Source: Komagataeibacter xylinus
GTDB taxonomy: Bacteria > Pseudomonadota > Alphaproteobacteria > Acetobacterales > Acetobacteraceae
Assembly: GCF_031081985.1 (NCBI RefSeq)
Contig: NZ_JARWSK010000003.1
Coordinates: forward strand, 310,001 to 374,000
Length of the DNA stretch: 64,000 nucleotides
Direction: 5' to 3'
A program made the translations under genes and the position numbers. The notes beneath the pieces were generated by a model that ran no database searches, was not told the origin of the DNA, and saw only the letters and a program-made list of their open reading frames with translations. Of the stretch, positions 62,679 through 64,000 are shown piece by piece. The stretch's first letter is position 1. Each line of letters begins with the position of its first letter.

Positions 62679-63248
62679 ATGAAGACTTCATCGCCCCGCA
62701 TGACCCCTCGCCCGGCACTCCTGCTTGCGGCGACACTGTGCCTTGGCCTTGGCGCATGCGAGGACACGCGCGACCCCGGCCAGCGCGCCATTGGCGGCGG
62801 GCTGCTTGGCGCAGGTGGCGGCGCGCTGATCGGGGGGCTCGCAGGCGGCGGCCAGGGTGCCGCCATTGGCGCGCTGGCCGGCGCGGCGGGTGGTGCGGCC
62901 ATTGGCGCGGCCACCACGCCGCGCAACCGCCCCCGTGGCGAGGCCCCTTCCACCGTGTGCGCGGGCGGGCGGGTCCTGCCGCCGGGCTACGGACCGCAGA
63001 GCTGCCCCGAAGCGGCGGCCCAGCGCGCGGGCTACGCAAACCAGCGCGGCTACGCCACCCCCAGCTACCCCCAGCAGGGCGGCTATGGGCAAGGCGCGTA
63101 TGGCCAGGGCGGGTATGGTCAAGGTGGATATGGCCAGAGCGGATACAGCCAGGGCGGATATGACCAGAGCGGCTATTACGGCCAGCAGGGTGGCTACGGG
63201 CAGGAAGGCAGCTACCCGCCGGGCTACGAAGGCGAAAGCGGCTACTGA
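62679..63248 (+). CDS. Glycine-zipper lipoprotein with Gly-Tyr-Gln repeats
   Basis: A 189-residue putative outer-membrane lipoprotein. The start at 62679 gives a signal peptide with lipobox GLGAC (lipidated Cys about residue 27). A glycine-zipper segment follows (AIGGGLLGAGGGALIGGLAG and further copies to about residue 78), then a short Cys-containing part (STVCAGGRVLPPGYGPQSC). The tail has about ten units of the GYGQG/GYSQG/GYDQS type, rich in Gly, Tyr and Gln. The zipper resembles that of Gly-zipper OMP-like lipoproteins; the Tyr/Gly tail may be surface exposed or phase-separating. Function unknown. It is divergent from mreB. Confidence 0.72.
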   Translation: MKTSSPRMTPRPALLLAATLCLGLGACEDTRDPGQRAIGGGLLGAGGGALIGGLAGGGQGAAIGALAGAAGGAAIGAATTPRNRPRGEAPSTVCAGGRVLPPGYGPQSCPEAAAQRAGYANQRGYATPSYPQQGGYGQGAYGQGGYGQGGYGQSGYSQGGYDQSGYYGQQGGYGQEGSYPPGYEGESGY

Positions 63249-63264
63249 GTCCTGACATGACAAC

Positions 63265-63292
63265 GCCCCGCCGTGACATGACACGGCGGGGC
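63265..63292 (+). terminator. Hairpin after the glycine-zipper lipoprotein
   Basis: Perfect 11-bp stem GCCCCGCCGTG / CACGGCGGGGC with a 6-base loop starting 16 bases after the stop. There is no T-run, so efficiency is uncertain. Confidence 0.6.
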
Positions 63293-63309
63293 ATTGCGGC
63301 GGTATCTGC

Positions 63310-63354
63310 TGCCGCCTTTACTTGAATAAAGCGGCGTTTTTAGTGCAGTTTTTC
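63310..63354 (+). repeat. Possible remnant of the intergenic repeat (copy 11)
   Basis: GCCGCCTTTACTTGAATAAA then GCGGCGTTTTT resembles the left hairpin of the repeat family with substitutions, in the same convergent setting (lipoprotein and leuA). The right half is absent, so assignment is tentative. Confidence 0.35.
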
Positions 63355-63359
63355 TTGGC

Positions 63360-64000
63360 TCAGGCTTCGAGGGCAGCAGGCTCGGCGCGGTCGCGCTTGA
63401 CCAGCAGCTTGTTGAGCGCATGCACGTACGCCCGCACGGCAGAGACCAGCGTGTCGGCATCCGCACCCTGCCCATCGACCAGCTTGCCATCTTCTTCCAG
63501 CCGCACGGAGGTGCGGGCCTGCGCATCGCTGCCCTCGGTCACGGCTCCGACGGAATACAGTTGCAGCGTTGCGTCATGCGGCACGATGGCGCGGATGGCG
63601 TTGAAGGCGGCATCGACCGGCCCCTGCCCTTCCGCGTGGCCTTCACGGCGCTCACCATCGACTTCCAGCACCAGGTCGGCGGTGGCGGGGCGGCGCGAGC
63701 CTGCGGTGACATCGAGCGAGATGAAGCGGATGCGGGCATGGTCACGCACCTCGTCATCCACCAGCGCCACCAGATCCTCGTCGTAGATGACCTTCTTGCG
63801 GTCGGCCAGATCCTTGAAGCGCGAGAACGCCTCGTTGAACTGGTCTTCCTCCAGCTTGTCGTAGCCCATGGCCTTGAGCTTGTCGCGGAAGGCGGCGCGC
63901 CCCGAATGCTTGCCCAGCACCAGCGAGGAGCGGGTCCAGCCCACGCTTTCGGGCGTCATGATCTCGTAGGTGGCTGCGTTCTTCAGGATACCATCCTGAT
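63360..64000 (-). CDS. leuA: 2-isopropylmalate synthase, C-terminal part (cut by window edge)
   Basis: The frame runs off the right edge; about 213 C-terminal residues are visible. DGILKNAATYEIMTPESVGW and SLVLGKHSGRAAFRDKLKAMGY match the region linking the catalytic barrel to the regulatory domain of LeuA. The rest is the leucine-sensing domain (FISLDVTAGSRRPATADLVLE, GQGPVDAAFNAIRAIV, GKLVDGQGADADTLVSAVRAYVHALNKL). The enzyme condenses acetyl-CoA with 2-ketoisovalerate in leucine synthesis and is usually feedback inhibited by leucine. The terminal extension KRDRAEPAALEA is not conserved. The N terminus lies outside the window. Confidence 0.95.
   Translation of the reverse strand, partial: QDGILKNAATYEIMTPESVGWTRSSLVLGKHSGRAAFRDKLKAMGYDKLEEDQFNEAFSRFKDLADRKKVIYDEDLVALVDDEVRDHARIRFISLDVTAGSRRPATADLVLEVDGERREGHAEGQGPVDAAFNAIRAIVPHDATLQLYSVGAVTEGSDAQARTSVRLEEDGKLVDGQGADADTLVSAVRAYVHALNKLLVKRDRAEPAALEA

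Noticed and set aside
63242-63526. 94-codon minus-strand frame at the end of leuA in another frame
   Set aside because: Overlaps the leuA regulatory domain and a hairpin; composition is that of an out-of-frame translation.

Overview
The window is GC-rich bacterial chromosome from an acetic acid bacterium (Acetobacteraceae), most likely Komagataeibacter or Gluconacetobacter. This is inferred from gene content: C4-type 5-aminolevulinate synthase, Entner-Doudoroff genes edd-eda, OprB-type porin, a UvrA with the alphaproteobacterial zinc-finger change, tandem glycine riboswitch on gcvTHP, and an intergenic palindromic repeat family. No phage, IS element, CRISPR array or rRNA was seen. The content is mostly core housekeeping, with a few accessory islands.

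Layout. 1-9.8 kb: ferritin-like protein, aldA, coaA, a MOFRL glycerate kinase, recA, a degenerate gamma-glutamyltransferase-like lipoprotein and a DsbA-like protein. 10-16.3 kb: hemA, a small lipoprotein, then a three-gene block with a transketolase homologue that has lost its catalytic residues, gap and pgk. 16.4-23.2 kb: a secreted protein, a large porin, a methyltransferase, glyoxalase I, and the tightly packed dapF-mtaB-ftsY. 23.2-31.9 kb: accessory metabolism and transport, with an AT-rich leader plus OprB porin, nitrilase, zinc alcohol/formaldehyde dehydrogenase, a GPH-family sugar symporter and a FecBCD-type metal-chelate ABC importer behind a candidate operator. 32-37 kb: gcvT-gcvH-gcvP (reading leftward) behind a promoter, a tandem glycine riboswitch and a possible Cys-rich leader ORF. 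37-46.9 kb: small monooxygenase, speE, speD, uvrA, ssb, gyrA, coaD, ppiB. 47-50.8 kb: tRNA-Lys(UUU), edd-eda, alkB. 51-52 kb: an AT-rich orphan gene followed by a frameshifted paralogue. 52-64 kb: DUF2076 protein, glyQ-glyS, the rod-shape operon mreB-mreC-mreD-mrdA-rodA with a DUF3293-like gene at its end, a glycine-zipper lipoprotein, and the 3' part of leuA cut by the window edge.

How it fits together. Central carbon flow is represented by edd-eda (6-phosphogluconate to pyruvate plus glyceraldehyde 3-phosphate) and gap-pgk. Glycerate kinase and aldA feed C2/C3 acids into the same pool. The glycine cleavage operon is switched by glycine. SpeD and SpeE make spermidine, and the mre/mrd genes build the elongation machinery.

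The most notable items are the intact but apparently catalytically dead transketolase in the gap-pgk block, the Cys-rich ORF wedged between glycine riboswitch and gcvT, and a family of about 80-bp double-hairpin repeats (ten clear copies and one doubtful remnant). All the repeats are intergenic and most lie between convergent genes. All calls were made by reading; no database or alignment program was run.
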